DNA of 64,000 nucleotides from Luzula sylvatica (taxonomy: Eukaryota > Streptophyta > Magnoliopsida > Poales > Juncaceae), in contig OX326957.1 in assembly GCA_946800325.1 (NCBI GenBank), forward strand, positions 24,057,554 through 24,121,553, read 5' to 3'. The position numbers were made by a program, and so were the translations under genes. This document shows, in pieces, positions 48,041-59,639 of the stretch (position 1 is its first letter; each line of letters starts with the position of its first letter). Below the pieces are notes generated by a model that saw only the letters and a program-made list of their open reading frames with translations, made no database searches and was not told the DNA's origin.

Positions 48041-50837
48041 ATCTTTTTTCCGATTTTAGAAGCACCCGAACAAATGCTACTTATACAAATTATATTAGAA
48101 AATAATATCCGTGATAGACTAATTTCATGAACCTTATGCATGATGTGAAGAAAATAAGGCACAAATTTAATGCTTAATTTAGGGATTTTAGCCCTTGTGA
48201 AGATCAATTCTATATACTTTATTAATCATATTTGAGATAACATGAATATTTCTTCACTAAGTGTGTTTTATTGCTTAATCACAGGTATTCGAAGGAATTT
48301 CTGGGAATTTCGAGAGTGTAGTTGTCTCCAACACGTCGAGAGGAGTGAAAACGATATATTACATCGATATATTCGGTACATGAATGAGACGGGAGGCAAA
48401 CAATTATCATGATGAAAACTTACACAAAAGTTTACACGAAAACCACTCAACCCTTAGCCCTTATTGATAAGGGGATTTTTCATCACTTTTTACATGCATA
48501 AAATATAGAATTTATACACATAAATATGTTTAAAGTATAACAAATATTCATAATTCCAAATTATTGAGATAAAATACTTTAAGATAAGTTTTTGTGTTAT
48601 TTCAGGTGAAAAGTGAAGAATCTCGCAAAACCAAAACTGTAGTTGGATTCGCCTCGTCTTGCCGATCGATTTGATATATCATATGATGATATTTGATGAA
48701 GGCATGAGAGAGAAATCGAGTTTTTACTCCAAACGGGTCAAGGACGTGACCCGTTACACGACTGGACGCAAATGGGTCAAAACTGACTCATTTCACCGAC
48801 AAAAACAAAGTCAGCAGACCAAATCTCTTCCAGGATACTCTGTGGCAGAAAATACTTTATATTCCGTGAAATGAACCCAAAAGCCTCATTTATTGACTTG
48901 CCACATGAAAAGCCACAAACATAATCCTTACACCGGATCCTACAGCTGACCGGTCAAAGATTACTGTTCACGTGATCCCGTCTGACCCAGATTGCATGTG
49001 ACTCGCGCTACAACGCTGCTGCCTCTCTCTTCTGCACGGTGCTGTACGATCAGCCACAAAGTCCAAGCCACAGAAAATCCAATCAGGCTGTTCAAACAAA
49101 CCTCTTGGAGCCAAGCGACATATTAACATCTCCATTTCATTATTAAATGCATATGTCCATTTCAGAGCCCAATAAGGAATTAAAGAACAAAATCTGGCCC
49201 ATATCTGTCCATTTTCGTACTCAATGGAGATGAACACAGAAATTTATGGAATTTCGGATGATTTTAAGAAGAATTATTCTGAATCTTGGAAGAATATCTT
49301 CAGGGGTATTTTCGAGTTTTCTCCCTCATCCCTTAACCGATTTTGATGAGGTTTGAACCGTTGGATTCGTTGCAACTTTCTCTACCTGATCATGCAAGTT
49401 GCGACTCGAATCTTTTCTGTTAGCAATTTCAATTTCCTATAAAAGAGAACCAAACCCCATTCTTTCACATACCCTTGGTCCCCATTGGTCAACCCTCCAT
49501 TCTAGGGGGAAGGTAAGGTCTTAACCTCTTCCCCCTCCATTGTTAAGAAGCTCTCAAGCTCCTCTCGCTCGTCGTCGAGCCATTTTGCCGAGAAGATCGT
49601 GTCTCCGCACGGTTTTCGAGGCCGCTCCGAGGATCTTTTCCTCCCTCTCTCAAGCTCAAGGAAGTTGTTCTCCTCGTCCTCTCACCTCCTCTCAAGGCGT
49701 GAAGGCTCGAGGACCTCTCCAAGATCCATTCTTGGACTCAATTCTCATCTTTTTCGGTACTCTCTTTTACAATTGTTGCGTTTTAATTAGAAAAATATTA
49801 GATTTGAATAAACTCTGATTGTAGATCTGTTATATTTGATAAAATAGAATTTGTAGAATTTTTGTGGATTTTATTTCGTAATTTTCTTATTTTTCCTTTG
49901 TGAAATACTCGATTGCTTTGTGCTGTTTTGTTAATTCCATTTAAAATAGAAAAACACTTTGAAATAATCACAACTCAATATCACTGTTTAGATCTGGATC
50001 TGTATATTAATACATATTTTGAATCATTCCATTTCCTGCAATTTTCTATTTGTTGTGGATTTTACAAAATCATGTTGTTAAGGACTAAATTGTAAAATTG
50101 ATAAAAAGTTTAGATCTGGACAATTTTTCCCTGCTTGTTGAATCAATTCTGTATCTGTTTAAATTCCAAAATTCACTTGAGATTTTAGATCTTATCGCAT
50201 TCTTGATTTAGAATTTTGATTCAAATTATTTGAGACAAATTACGTTTTGATATGAATTTTTGAAAACTGATTCTCAATAAAAACTTTCTGGACCTTTTCG
50301 TGATCTCACCAGGGGCTTATTTGTAATTAGATCATTACTTTTTACTGAAATATCGAAACTGTGAAATTCTTCTGCCCTCTCTCTCACTATCAAATTGTGA
50401 ATCTTTGTACCAAATTTTAGATCTTGATTTGTGATCTATAATTTTGTGGAAAACATTTAATGCCTAAAATACCGTTGTGATCAAACATCTTTATAAATTC
50501 GAAACTTGTGTGTGTGAAAGTGAGATTTTGACCAGAGATTTGTGAAGAGTAAACATTAATTGTGACAAAATATTATAGCCTCTGGACCAATAGAAACAGT
50601 TGTTGAATTGCAATTTCGATTATACGCAAAATTTCCTTGGATCGAACCTATACTTATCACTTTGATTAGTATTTGTTATAAATTGTTTTGATTAACTCGT
50701 AAGATTGAATTTACACTTTTAAACGACCCTTTTTACGTGATATCACTTATCCTGCCCACCTACCTTTGGTGGGAATTACTTCCTTACCCCTAATCCTCTC
50801 CACCAACTCGTGGCCAATAAGAAGACTCCATGAGTGC

Positions 50838-50845
50838 TATAAATA
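50838..50845 (+). promoter_or_regulatory. TATA box of the gypsy-type LTR
   Basis: TATAAATA in AGTGCTATAAATATGACC, followed 60 bp later by a long CT tract (50901-50946), a common plant 5' leader. It implies a U3 of about 2.7 kb and a long R-U5. Confidence 0.7.
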
Positions 50846-50896
50846 TGACCACAAGGGCCACGAGTTTAGAACGTTCTTTTCACACTCTTTTACGCC

Positions 50897-50948
<52 letters not shown>

Positions 50949-51586
50949 AAGCAAGTCCAAGAACTTTCAAGAACACACAAGAATCGCAAATACGAACAAT
51001 AATTTTCTAAAATCGATCACCGAATAGAAGCTTACTTCATTCGGTGAATCGGTTTACACTTCGACGAAGATCGAGTTGCGAGGATTGAGGTGGAGCTTTC
51101 TTCATCCGAATCCACGCAAGCAAGAAGTCAAGTATACGCTATTCCACTCGGAAGCTTTCTTCCAATTGGACTTCTTGCAATCTCGAGTTCACTCAACCGG
51201 TACGGAGCTTTCTTCGATTGGCGAGTGGATCGGTACGAAAGGAAACGTTGTGTGAGGCGACTAGCTTTCTAGCATCTCAAGCAACGGAGAAGGCATCCAA
51301 GACGAGACTCGAAGCTTCCTTCATCTCTCTAGGTGTTTTCTTTCCTTTCTTGTAATTCTTGTAGTTTAAATTCGAAATTGGGTTTGTGTAAAGAATTCTC
51401 GGTTTTAATGAATCTTTAGTTTCTTGTTTACTTGAATCGAATCTTTGTTCTAAAACTTGTTCTTTTACTTAAGCTTTTGCTCTCAATTTCTGCCTTAAAA
51501 CTCAGTTTAATCTTACTTAATTCAATCTCAAAACAAACCTTTAATTCAAGTCTCAAATCAAAACTCAAACCAGAATTCCAGAAATA

Positions 51587-51926
51587 CTTCCGTTATAACG
51601 GAACTTGAACTGCGTTACAACGGACTCAACGGTTTGTACCTAACTTTCAGTCTGTTGGTACTCCGTTGTAACGCAACTTAACTCCATTGTAACGGACTCA
51701 CCAGGATTTCCACTCAAATAGTCCAATACTAGTGCGTTGTAACGGAAATAGTAGTTCGTTGTAACGGATTAACCAATCCGTTGTAACGCTGTTGATGTCC
51801 GTTATAACGGACTAACCTTTTCCGTTGTAACGGACTAATCTCCGTTGTAACGGACGTTCATCTCACTTTAGCGACAGAATTTTCACTCAAGTCCGTTGTA
51901 ACGGAACCCACTTCCGTTGTAACGGA
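51587..51926 (+). repeat. palindrome array 2 (gypsy-type LTR), 12 sites
   Basis: Twelve sites of TCCGTT-RY-AACGGA type, markers at 51591, 51613, 51664, 51685, 51735, 51757, 51779, 51800, 51823, 51843, 51894 and 51915. Intervals are 22, 51, 21, 50, 22, 22, 21, 23, 20, 51 and 21 bp, the same two size classes as in the copia LTR. The spacer after 51843 (CATCTCACTTTAG) resembles the copia spacer (GAACTCACTTCAG). This array lies about 750 bp downstream of the TATA box, so it would be transcribed. Confidence 0.95.
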
Positions 51927-52107
51927 CTACCTTCTGTGAGTTTTCTTCGTTATTTCTCATCCATTTTGATCCAAATTTTGACGCAATTGCTCCCCGTGGA
52001 ACGAATCTATACATTTGCCACTGTACAAACTTAGATTACAAAATTTTGTTGATTGTTCGGGGTTTTACCACAACGACATATTTTACACGACAAAAACCCG
52101 CTCATCA

Positions 52108-52256
52108 ATGCATATATTGACATCATGATATTTGCAAATATGTCATGATTAGATTAATTTAGTTCAAATGCATGCGCGTTAATTCGCACACGCGTTAATT
52201 TTTCTTAAATAATTATATAAAAAACATCCCGCACAATTGCGCGGGGATAAAGCTAG
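52108..52256 (+). mobile_element. Helitron 3' end, intact
   Basis: Continues the sequence interrupted at 48140 and ends with the hairpin CCCGCACAATTGCGCGGG (52228-52245), 7 bp and then CTAG (52253-52256) next to T. It matches the degenerate copy at 1015-1303. The part upstream of the LTR begins no later than about 48105. Confidence 0.8.
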
Positions 52257-52278
52257 TGATGTATAAAATAACATGTCA

Positions 52279-52565
52279 TTTACTGTGCCCCCCCCCCCCC
52301 CCCCCCATTTCCCCCCACTATTCACGATATGGGGGCTAATTGAAATCTCCCAAAATTGTACCCGGTGAATTGTATTAACCGTTAATTAAAATTATTAATT
52401 AAGTTGATGACTAATACAATTGTATTACGTGTTAATTACATTTGAATTAACCGTTAATTCAAAACACAATTACCCGTCAATTGAAATGGAGAGTACAAAT
52501 TGGAAATGGGTATTAATACCATCCCCCAATATTCACCATATCGTGAATAGTGGGGGCATAGTAAA
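52279..52565. mobile_element. inverted-repeat MITE, copy 4
   Basis: The ends TTTACTGTGCCCCC and GGGGGCATAGTAAA are inverted repeats. Arms CCCACTATTCACGATATGG and ATATCGTGAATAGTGGG pair well; the core has TTAACCGTTAATT words. A run of about 19 C at 52288-52306 lies inside the left end. This is the clearest copy of the family. Confidence 0.85.
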
Positions 52566-53200
52566 ATTTCCCATAAAATAATATTGTTCATTTTTAATTG
52601 AGATCCAAAATTATTATTTTTTATCCTTTTCTTAAATTGCTTTCCTGAATAATACTTTTGATCTTCATTGTTATGTTCTAATTCCGAAACTACTCAATCC
52701 CTAAAAAGTTTTCAACTTTAGTCACTTGAAAACTTACTCATCTCTCTTTTATTCTTTGATTTCGCTACTATACTAAGCCCACGGTGTGTATGATTGAGTT
52801 ATTTTTTTCACCTTTCATTGAATATTACTGAGTTTTATAAAGTGCCAATATCTTTATTGTTTTACTTTAAAACATCTTGGTTTAAGATGAAAAAATATCG
52901 TACAAAATGATAAATCTTTCATTTTTGGCCGAGATCCCCTAAAATTCTCGAGCCGCCCCTGGTCATGAGTCATGACAAATCTTTCATTATTATAAGTAGT
53001 TTTATTATACGACAAGTATTTGTTGTTGTGGTTTGAATATGAATGAAGCAAATTAATTTCGAAACATTTCCTTTCTTCGTTTAGTCGCAATAGAAAATAA
53101 TCTTGATTCGAAAAATATTGAATCCAGAATCTCATTTTTGTCTTGTTTTTACGGTATTTCAAATGATTGAGCAATAAATTACTTCAAAATTAATATTCCT
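52566..53200. other. AT-rich intergenic DNA
   Basis: No gene is seen; a 106-codon minus-strand frame here has no recognisable features. Confidence 0.4.
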
Positions 53201-53210
53201 GTCCCCCGAG

Positions 53211-53861
53211 CCGATCTCCCCCCCCCCTTTGGACCCACCCCCGGTCCCCACCCCGCTTGGGCAAACCCAGACCCCCCCCCCCACCCGGGTCCCGCCCCGC
53301 TTGGGCGGACCCGGACCCCCCCGCACCCGGGTCCCGCCGGACCCCCCCCACCCGGGTCCCGCCCCGCTTGGGCGGACCCGGACCCCCCCCCCCAACCGGG
53401 TCCCGCCCCGCTTGGGCGGACCCGGACCCCCCCCACCCGGGTCCCGCCCCGCTTGGGCGGACCCGGACCCCCTCCCCCACCCAGGTCCCGCCCTGCTTGG
53501 GCGGACCCCCCCCCCACCCGGGTCCCGCCCCGCTTGGGCGGACCCGGACCCCCCCCCCCCCCACCCGGGTCCCGCCCCGCTTGGGCGGACCCGGACCCCC
53601 CCCACCCGGGTCCCGCCCCGCTTGGGCGGACCCGGACCCCCCCCCCCAACCGGGTCCCGCCCCGCTTGGGCGGACCCGGACCCCCCCCACCCGGGTCCCG
53701 CCCCGCTTGGGCGGACCCGGACCCCCCCCCCCCCAGGTCCCGCCCTGCTTGGGCGGACCCCCCCCCCCCCCCACCCGGGTCCCGCCCCGCTTGGGCGGAC
53801 CCGGACCCCCCCCCCCCCCCACACGGGTCCCGCCCCGCTTGGGCGGACCCGGACCCCCCTG
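53211..53861 (-). repeat. very GC-rich minisatellite, about 14 units
   Basis: Fourteen copies of CGCTTGGGC at 40-60 bp spacing, plus one shortened unit near 53327-53342. Each full unit reads CCCGGGTCCCGCCCCGCTTG then GGCGGACCCGGA followed by a C run of 6-13. In each unit GGGTCCGCCC and GGGCGGGACCC can pair into a hairpin with a short loop. The other strand has G runs able to form quadruplexes. Length differences between units come mostly from the C runs. All six frames give low-complexity Gly/Pro frames that are not genes. Confidence 0.95.
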
Positions 53862-54866
53862 CAGACCTCGCGTACCTACATAACAACAAAACATAGAGTT
53901 AGTACATACACACACATACACACATACAAGCAACGATACAAAGACACACACATGCCAACACAAACACAAAAATAAAGACACACATACATACAGGGAGACA
54001 TACAAACAAGCAAACACATACAAATATGCACATATATATATATACATCTCTACACATTGAAATTTCCATCTCTGGCGTAAATCGTTTTGATCATCCATTT
54101 TTTTTCATCTCTGCACATTGAGTGAAAATAAATTAGATTGAACATTGAATAATTAGAAACTATATTTGTCCTTAAAGTTCAATTTATATTACCTACCAGT
54201 GTGAATTGAGGTTTTGATGCCGCCACAATTAGTCACAATGCAGGGGGGCATTTGTGATATTTTCGACTTTAGTTACTGAGACTCCACCTTGTACTTATCA
54301 AGAGGTTTTACCAATAGTGTACCTAAAACAACGATTTTTAAGCAAGCATATTAGTCCAAGTATATAATATATATTTATTAGAAATTGTGATATTTTCTGC
54401 CTTAATTATGTGGAGGAACTAAATATTAAAGCATGTGCTATTTATCATTTAGAAATACTATATAAGCAGTTCTTTCTTTCTTTCAAATTTCAAGAAAACA
54501 TCACTTGAAAGAATGTAAAAATTGATAGAAAGAAATTTTAAGATAAACCTCGAGAGTATAAACTAAAGAGTGTAAATCAACAAGCCTTAAGTGGTTCAAA
54601 CTTGTTTTACACGAGTTTCAGAACCGAAATAGAAAACGAGACGATGTTATTGAACTTGTCCAACGAAATCACAAAATAGAAAAGATGCCACGTCGATTAA
54701 TCAAATCTGAAATCACAGAAAATTTTATTTTAACCCCATCTACAAAACTTGATAATATCAAACCCCATCTACAAAACTTAGACGAAGTGGAAACATGGAG
54801 TCATTGGGTGTGTATATCATATACACTTAGCAATATCAAAAACTTTCACTTATCGAAAAAAAAAAA
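53862..54866. other. intergenic DNA with (CA)n-like repeats
   Basis: 53900-54040 is rich in ACACACATACA words. A 19-bp direct repeat, AACCCCATCTACAAAACTT, occurs at 54731 and 54761. No gene is seen. This 1-kb block separates the minisatellite from the right inverted arm. Confidence 0.5.
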
Positions 54867-56287
54867 CCCAATATTCAATCGTACAGTACCTCTAAAATCG
54901 CAAGACAAAGAAAAATAAGAAAATCAGTTGCTTAATTCCGCAATAATCGAAAGCGTTAATCAATCAAAGAGAACCAAATTTCAAAAGTGGGAGAGAATAA
55001 CTTACACGCGAGTCTGGCAAGCATCGATCTCACCACAGCCATGGAATTCGCTGTCGTATTTATGGCGATGATTGGGATAACAGGAGATGAAGAAGAAGAG
55101 GGAAAGGATCGCCCAAAAAAACTTCAAGTTCTACATAGTATCCAGATCTAGATTTCTCTGTTTCTTTGTTGGTAGAGAAGGAGAGGAAGGGGAGGAAGAG
55201 ACGAGAGAATGAATTTGGGGGAGATGATAAGTGAAACAGGGTCTCCCCTTGATTACATATACTGGCGGTGATGGAATGTTATATTCTTTCCCTAGACTTG
55301 GTGTTGGTGTCTAGACTTTGACATTCGTTAAATAAGATTCATTAGATTCATTATACCATTCAGGCGCATGAACCATGTTTATTCATGAATATTATGTTAA
55401 CGTTAAATAAGATTCATTAGATTTAAAAGTTTGAAATTAGATTTTGTTAACATTGAAAAACAAAATTGTTACCGTTGGAATTACACAATTTAAATCTTAT
55501 TAAATAGTTACCGTTGGGATTAGCAAGACCAAGTTATTGATATAGCAATATTAAGGTTATGTTATATTAATACCTGACATAGGATTAATATTTTGCATGC
55601 ATATATATTATATTAATAAGTTAAATAAAGTTGAAATCTTATTTGATATTTGGTAAATATCAATTGACTTATGTTTATACACAAATATCAATATTAAATA
55701 CTCAACTATAATATAATTATTAATGCATAAGTTTAAATTAATTATGAAATTTTTTCAAAAAATCCTTATCTTTTTAAAAACTCCAAAAAAAAATCTTTAC
55801 CAATTTTTTTTCTTTTTCAAATACCCATATAGGGATTAAAACTAATTATGGATAGTGTTAAAAAAAATTTACGATAATAACATTCTATTTATTGTAAAAA
55901 GTCTAATTAAATCGATTTTGTCTTATTTTATTCGGTTTGAACTCGAATGAACATCCCAAGTTTAATTATTTTTTTCATGAAACAACATCGTAGAAATGTG
56001 CTGTTTATTGTAAATTATTAGTACATAGATGATAGTAACTATACACAATTTAATTTATAGTTCATTATTAAACATATGAGTATAAATTAACATCTATTTT
56101 GTACCGAGTATAATTAGTTTCGTACTTACATGTATCATTTACAATAACATTAACTTTGTGCTAATTTACAACAATGGTAATCGCATATCCCAACAGAAAC
56201 TCTTGCACAAAAATATTCAGAATTGATAATTTGGAATGTAAGAAAAAATAAAAACAAAATAAAAAGGAGTATATAATTAATGAAAAA
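54867..56287 (-). repeat. right arm of the inverted duplication
   Basis: Reverse complement of 40015-41424. The gene start is the same, including the upstream ATG-TAG and the GTAAG donor, with one base change at the last exon position (GCGT instead of GCGA before GTAAG). The arm contains the same internal repeat fragment (55740-55875). The inner edge is followed by a run of A instead of the minisatellite. Confidence 0.88.
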
Positions 56288-56672
56288 AATTAAATAAATA
56301 CTATATTTTATTTTTAAATCATAAAAAATCATATTTTCTTTAAAATAAATTTGTGTCTGTCAAAAATATTCATATTTTATAAAATGATATATCTAATAGT
56401 ATTTTATTACGAAAATAAAAATCATACTTTAAAAATTATATTGTACAAGAAATTATTACTTTTCTAATATTATTAACACGATGAAAATATAATCTTATAA
56501 ATGTAATAATTTTTTGTACAATATTTTTGAAAATATGATTTTTAGTTTCGAAATAAAATACTATTAAATATCATTTTATAAAATATTAATATTCTTAATT
56601 GACACAAATTTATTTTCTAAAAAAATATGACTTTCTATGATTTAATAATAGAATATGGTATTTATTTGATTT
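56288..56672. mobile_element. palindromic AT-rich MITE
   Basis: The left half (AATAAATACTATATT, ATCATATTTTCTTT, AAATTTGTGTC) is the inverted complement of the right half (GACACAAATTT, AAAAAAATATGACT, AATATGGTATTTATT). It sits directly against the outer edge of the right inverted arm. The target duplication is unclear. Confidence 0.65.
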
Positions 56673-57314
56673 TTTCTTCAGTTATATAAACGATGGATAC
56701 ATATAATGGTGCAATTTGGGGTGAAGTATCAACAAAAATAGAATTACGCAAACTCTCGATTTTTCCAAAGTCGAGTGTCATTTCTCAAAAGACCAAATTT
56801 TTCCTTATTTTTTTTGCCTTCTAATATCATCAATATTAAAAAAAAAAAAAGGAGTGATTTATAATCCCGGTTTTAAAAGAAGACAAGACGATGCTGGGTT
56901 TTGCAGTCCCGGTTTTAATATAAGGTAACAAGACACGGCAATTTGATATATCGGTTCACATGAAAGATTAAAGAGACGAGAATTAAAGGCTCGATTTTTC
57001 TGCTTAATCGTCAAAACTCAAAAGAGGGCAATGTGAAATGAAATCTAGAAGCATCAAGTTGGGAATTCAAAGAAAATGGTACTTTCTTTTTTTGTGCTTC
57101 AAATTGCCCGTAGACTTTTATTTCATCAAATTGAAATCATTACATGATTAGTGCGTATCATAACATTACGCTCACATACGAGCACTTGGTACCGACTACC
57201 GAGGCTTAACATCACAGTTTGGAACCAAATCAAAAGCTAAATAGGTAGACTTAAGATTAGCCTAATCGACATTACAAGAACAAAGAAAATTGCTGGAAAT
57301 AAAAACTAAGATAA
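56673..57314. other. intergenic DNA
   Basis: No gene is seen. It is less AT-rich at 56870-57250, without a recognisable exon. Confidence 0.35.
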
Positions 57315-57826
57315 TTGTTGTTTAATTTAGACCTAGAGGGGAATGAATAGGAAGTCATAAGGTCCAATTTTCGTGGTAATGGAATACAATTACAATTTGG
57401 TGTGGAAGCGTAAATAAATTAGAGGGAGAATATAATACAAAAACAAATAACACAAGATATTTGTTTACAGAGTTCGGTAGATGGTTGCCATGTAGCTTTA
57501 ACTCACCGACTACTTGCTCAATCGACCGACTCGATTGATTGTAAGTACCTGCGTCTCCGGGGTTGTCTTGCGTCTTTTCGGATTTCGATTGAATACCCAA
57601 ATCAAATAATTACAAAGTTCGCATATATCGATTTACACGCTTCTATCGATCTATGGCGGTATTTACAATCTTTGCACTAGCCTGAGAATCGTATTTTATG
57701 GAAGGAAGAGCGATCTAAATAATCTCTAAGAATGTTTTTAGAAGATTAAGCTCAAGGTGTATAGCACGAATTTTGATTGGGTAAATATAATTGTAGAGAT
57801 GAAGTGAGAGAATGAGTGAAGGGTTC

Positions 57827-57836
57827 TATTTATATA
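57827..57836 (-). promoter_or_regulatory. TATA box of the solo copia LTR
   Basis: TATATAAATA on the minus strand, equivalent to 25201-25208. The palindrome array starts about 40 bp upstream on that strand. Confidence 0.75.
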
Positions 57837-57873
57837 ACACATAGACTCTTCCTTTATCTTGTTTTTTCTGCAT

Positions 57874-58432
57874 GGTTCGTTACAACGGACATGATGTACG
57901 TTATAACGGACACAAAGTCAAACTAGCCGTTACAGCTAATATATTCGTATATTCCATAGTCCGTTACAATGGAAAGAGGGTCTGTTATAACGGAGTACAT
58001 GTATTAAGAAGCTCGTCATAACGAACTACGAAGTCCGTTACAACGGACACCCTCCTGTGACTTCACTTCATATTTGTTCTATATATTCGTTATAACGAAG
58101 ATACCTCCGTTACAACGGTTAGTGTTTGTCTGTTACAACGGATTGGTGACTCCGTTACAACGGACAAGGAGAGATATTTGATATATTGAAGTGAGTTCAC
58201 TGTCCGTTACAACAGACAGAATTGTCCGTTACAACGGACATGGACCTGTGACTTTTCTTCAAGTTGGCATTAATTAGCGTTGTAACGGTGATACTTCCGT
58301 TACAACGCTTGGTGGGTGTCCGTTACAACGGACTGGTGAATCCGTTCTAACGGACTATGCTGTGTTTGTCATTCTTGAAGATAGTGAGAAGGTCCGTTAC
58401 AACGGACATTGATGGTCCGTTATAACGGACAT
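57874..58432 (-). repeat. palindrome array 3 (solo copia LTR), 18 sites
   Basis: Markers (plus strand) at 57878, 57899, 57962, 57983, 58014, 58036, 58088, 58108, 58131, 58153, 58205, 58227, 58278, 58298, 58321, 58343, 58395 and 58418, plus a half-site at 57928. Six sites (58088-58227) recur at an offset of 190 bp, 191 for the last (58278-58418). The order of intervals matches array 1, except that array 1 lacks one step of about 72 bp. A few sites are decayed (for example CAACAGAC, ACAATGGA). Confidence 0.95.
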
Positions 58433-58799
58433 ACTTCTGCCAGCCTTATTTATTAATTCATCATTTCGATGGATTTCGAATATATTTTTTTGACTAATTT
58501 TGATCTTGATAATTCATAAACAAGTTTAGGGATACATATAAGTTGTTTTGGTGATTTGTGTGATATCCCAAGTTGCGGAATCTTCGATGTCTTGATTTCT
58601 TGATTCTTGTGTATCTTCGCGATTCTTCGACGTTTTGATCCTTCCTGTCTTCATGATTTTTGAATGGTATTGACTTGTGTTTGCCTTGATCTTTTTATGC
58701 ATTTGTACATATATTTCCTACAAGTTGCACTTAATAGAATTGTTAGTAATATCGACATTGTTTTTTAGATAATCAAACAAACGAAAATTTAAACCAACA

Positions 58800-59586
58800 A
58801 TAACTACTCAATTCCTATTTATCCTTGTCGATTTGCTAGTTGGTCCATCGTCTATAATGCATTTTCATTATTTTTTGTTCAAAAGCTTTCAAGCTATTCG
58901 AAAATGGAGGACAAGGGTCAATCAAGAACAAGGTACTGAGAGAGAGCAAACCGGCACTGGAGGAGAACAGATCGGCAAAGAAATCAGCACCGCCGAGATC
59001 AAATCAGCAAAGAACTCAACTCCGCCTCTTCAGATCGCCTTGTCAGTCGATAGAGAGCAAAATTGGAGAGAAGACGGCACACGGGAAGAGATTATAGAGG
59101 AAGAGGAAGATCCTAGGGGGACGTTGTCGCAAGGGGTTGAACCCCCCCGGATCGTAAGGTTTCTTCAAAGCCGCTGCCTAAGGTTTCTTTGTCTCTTTTG
59201 AGAAGACAGCACAAAGAAAATGGAACTTACCGAGTCCAACTCATTTTTCACGAACCAATCAGCTTATTGGTCTACAGAGACTATATTGTAAATTTACTTC
59301 ACACAAGAATTTTATCGCAAAATTCGCAATACTTGCATACAAGAAACCACATTGCATAAATTGGGATTCTTTTTTCTAACTAACCTTATTTTTTCATTAA
59401 TTTCTAAAACTATTCTCGTTTTCTGTGAAATTAAAAAATATGAGGTATTTTCAAAAAACTAATAAAGAAAGTATCCTATAAAAAAATTTCGTTCACATCA
59501 AAACATTGCAGTGTTAAAAAACTGCAAAAGTTATTTTTTATTTTTTATTTTGTTAATGTTCTTGCACATTGCTGTATAGTAACGAT
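58800..59586. other. intergenic DNA with an unassigned GC-richer block
   Basis: 58900-59215 has coding-like composition (frame 58833-59201, Glu/Arg-rich), but I recognise no family. Read on the minus strand it resembles a plant 5' UTR or first exon. I leave it unassigned. Confidence 0.3.

Positions 59587-59636
<50 letters not shown>

Positions 59637-59639
<3 letters not shown>

Larger units (their letters stand above)
48141..52107 (+). mobile_element. solo LTR, Ty3/gypsy (Athila/Tat-like), 3967 bp
   Basis: Starts TGATGTGAAG and ends CGCTCATCA, so the TGATG/CATCA ends are inverted. It is flanked by an exact 5-bp duplication, ATGCA (48136-48140 and 52108-52112). The same insertion site is found empty in the related Helitron copy at about 1155 (ATATGCATCTATTGACAT). 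The right end carries GCTCCCCGTGGAACGAATC and GGGGTTTTACCACAACGAC, which I associate with LTR ends of Athila/Tat-type gypsy elements; this class call is inference. There is no internal gag-pol and no second LTR, so it is a recombination remnant. It includes a TATA box at 50838, a CT tract at 50901-50946 and palindrome array 2. Confidence 0.85.
57315..58799 (-). mobile_element. solo copia LTR, 1485 bp
   Basis: On the minus strand it starts TGTTGGTTTAAATTT and ends TCTAAATTAAACAACA; the ends are mutual inverted repeats. Flanks ATAAT (57310-57314) and ATAAC (58800-58804) form a 5-bp duplication with one mismatch. The sequence matches the 3' LTR of the truncated copia element (about 24437-25771), including CCCCTCTAGGTCTAAATTAA and TCGAAGATTCCGCAA. 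There is no internal region or second LTR. It carries a TATA box and palindrome array 3. Confidence 0.88.

Noticed and set aside
53159..54098. Long Gly/Pro-rich reading frames (up to 302 codons) on both strands
   Set aside because: They are open in several frames at once because the minisatellite has no AT-rich stop codons; the upstream Cys/Val/Tyr-rich part comes from a CA repeat. No gene signals are present.
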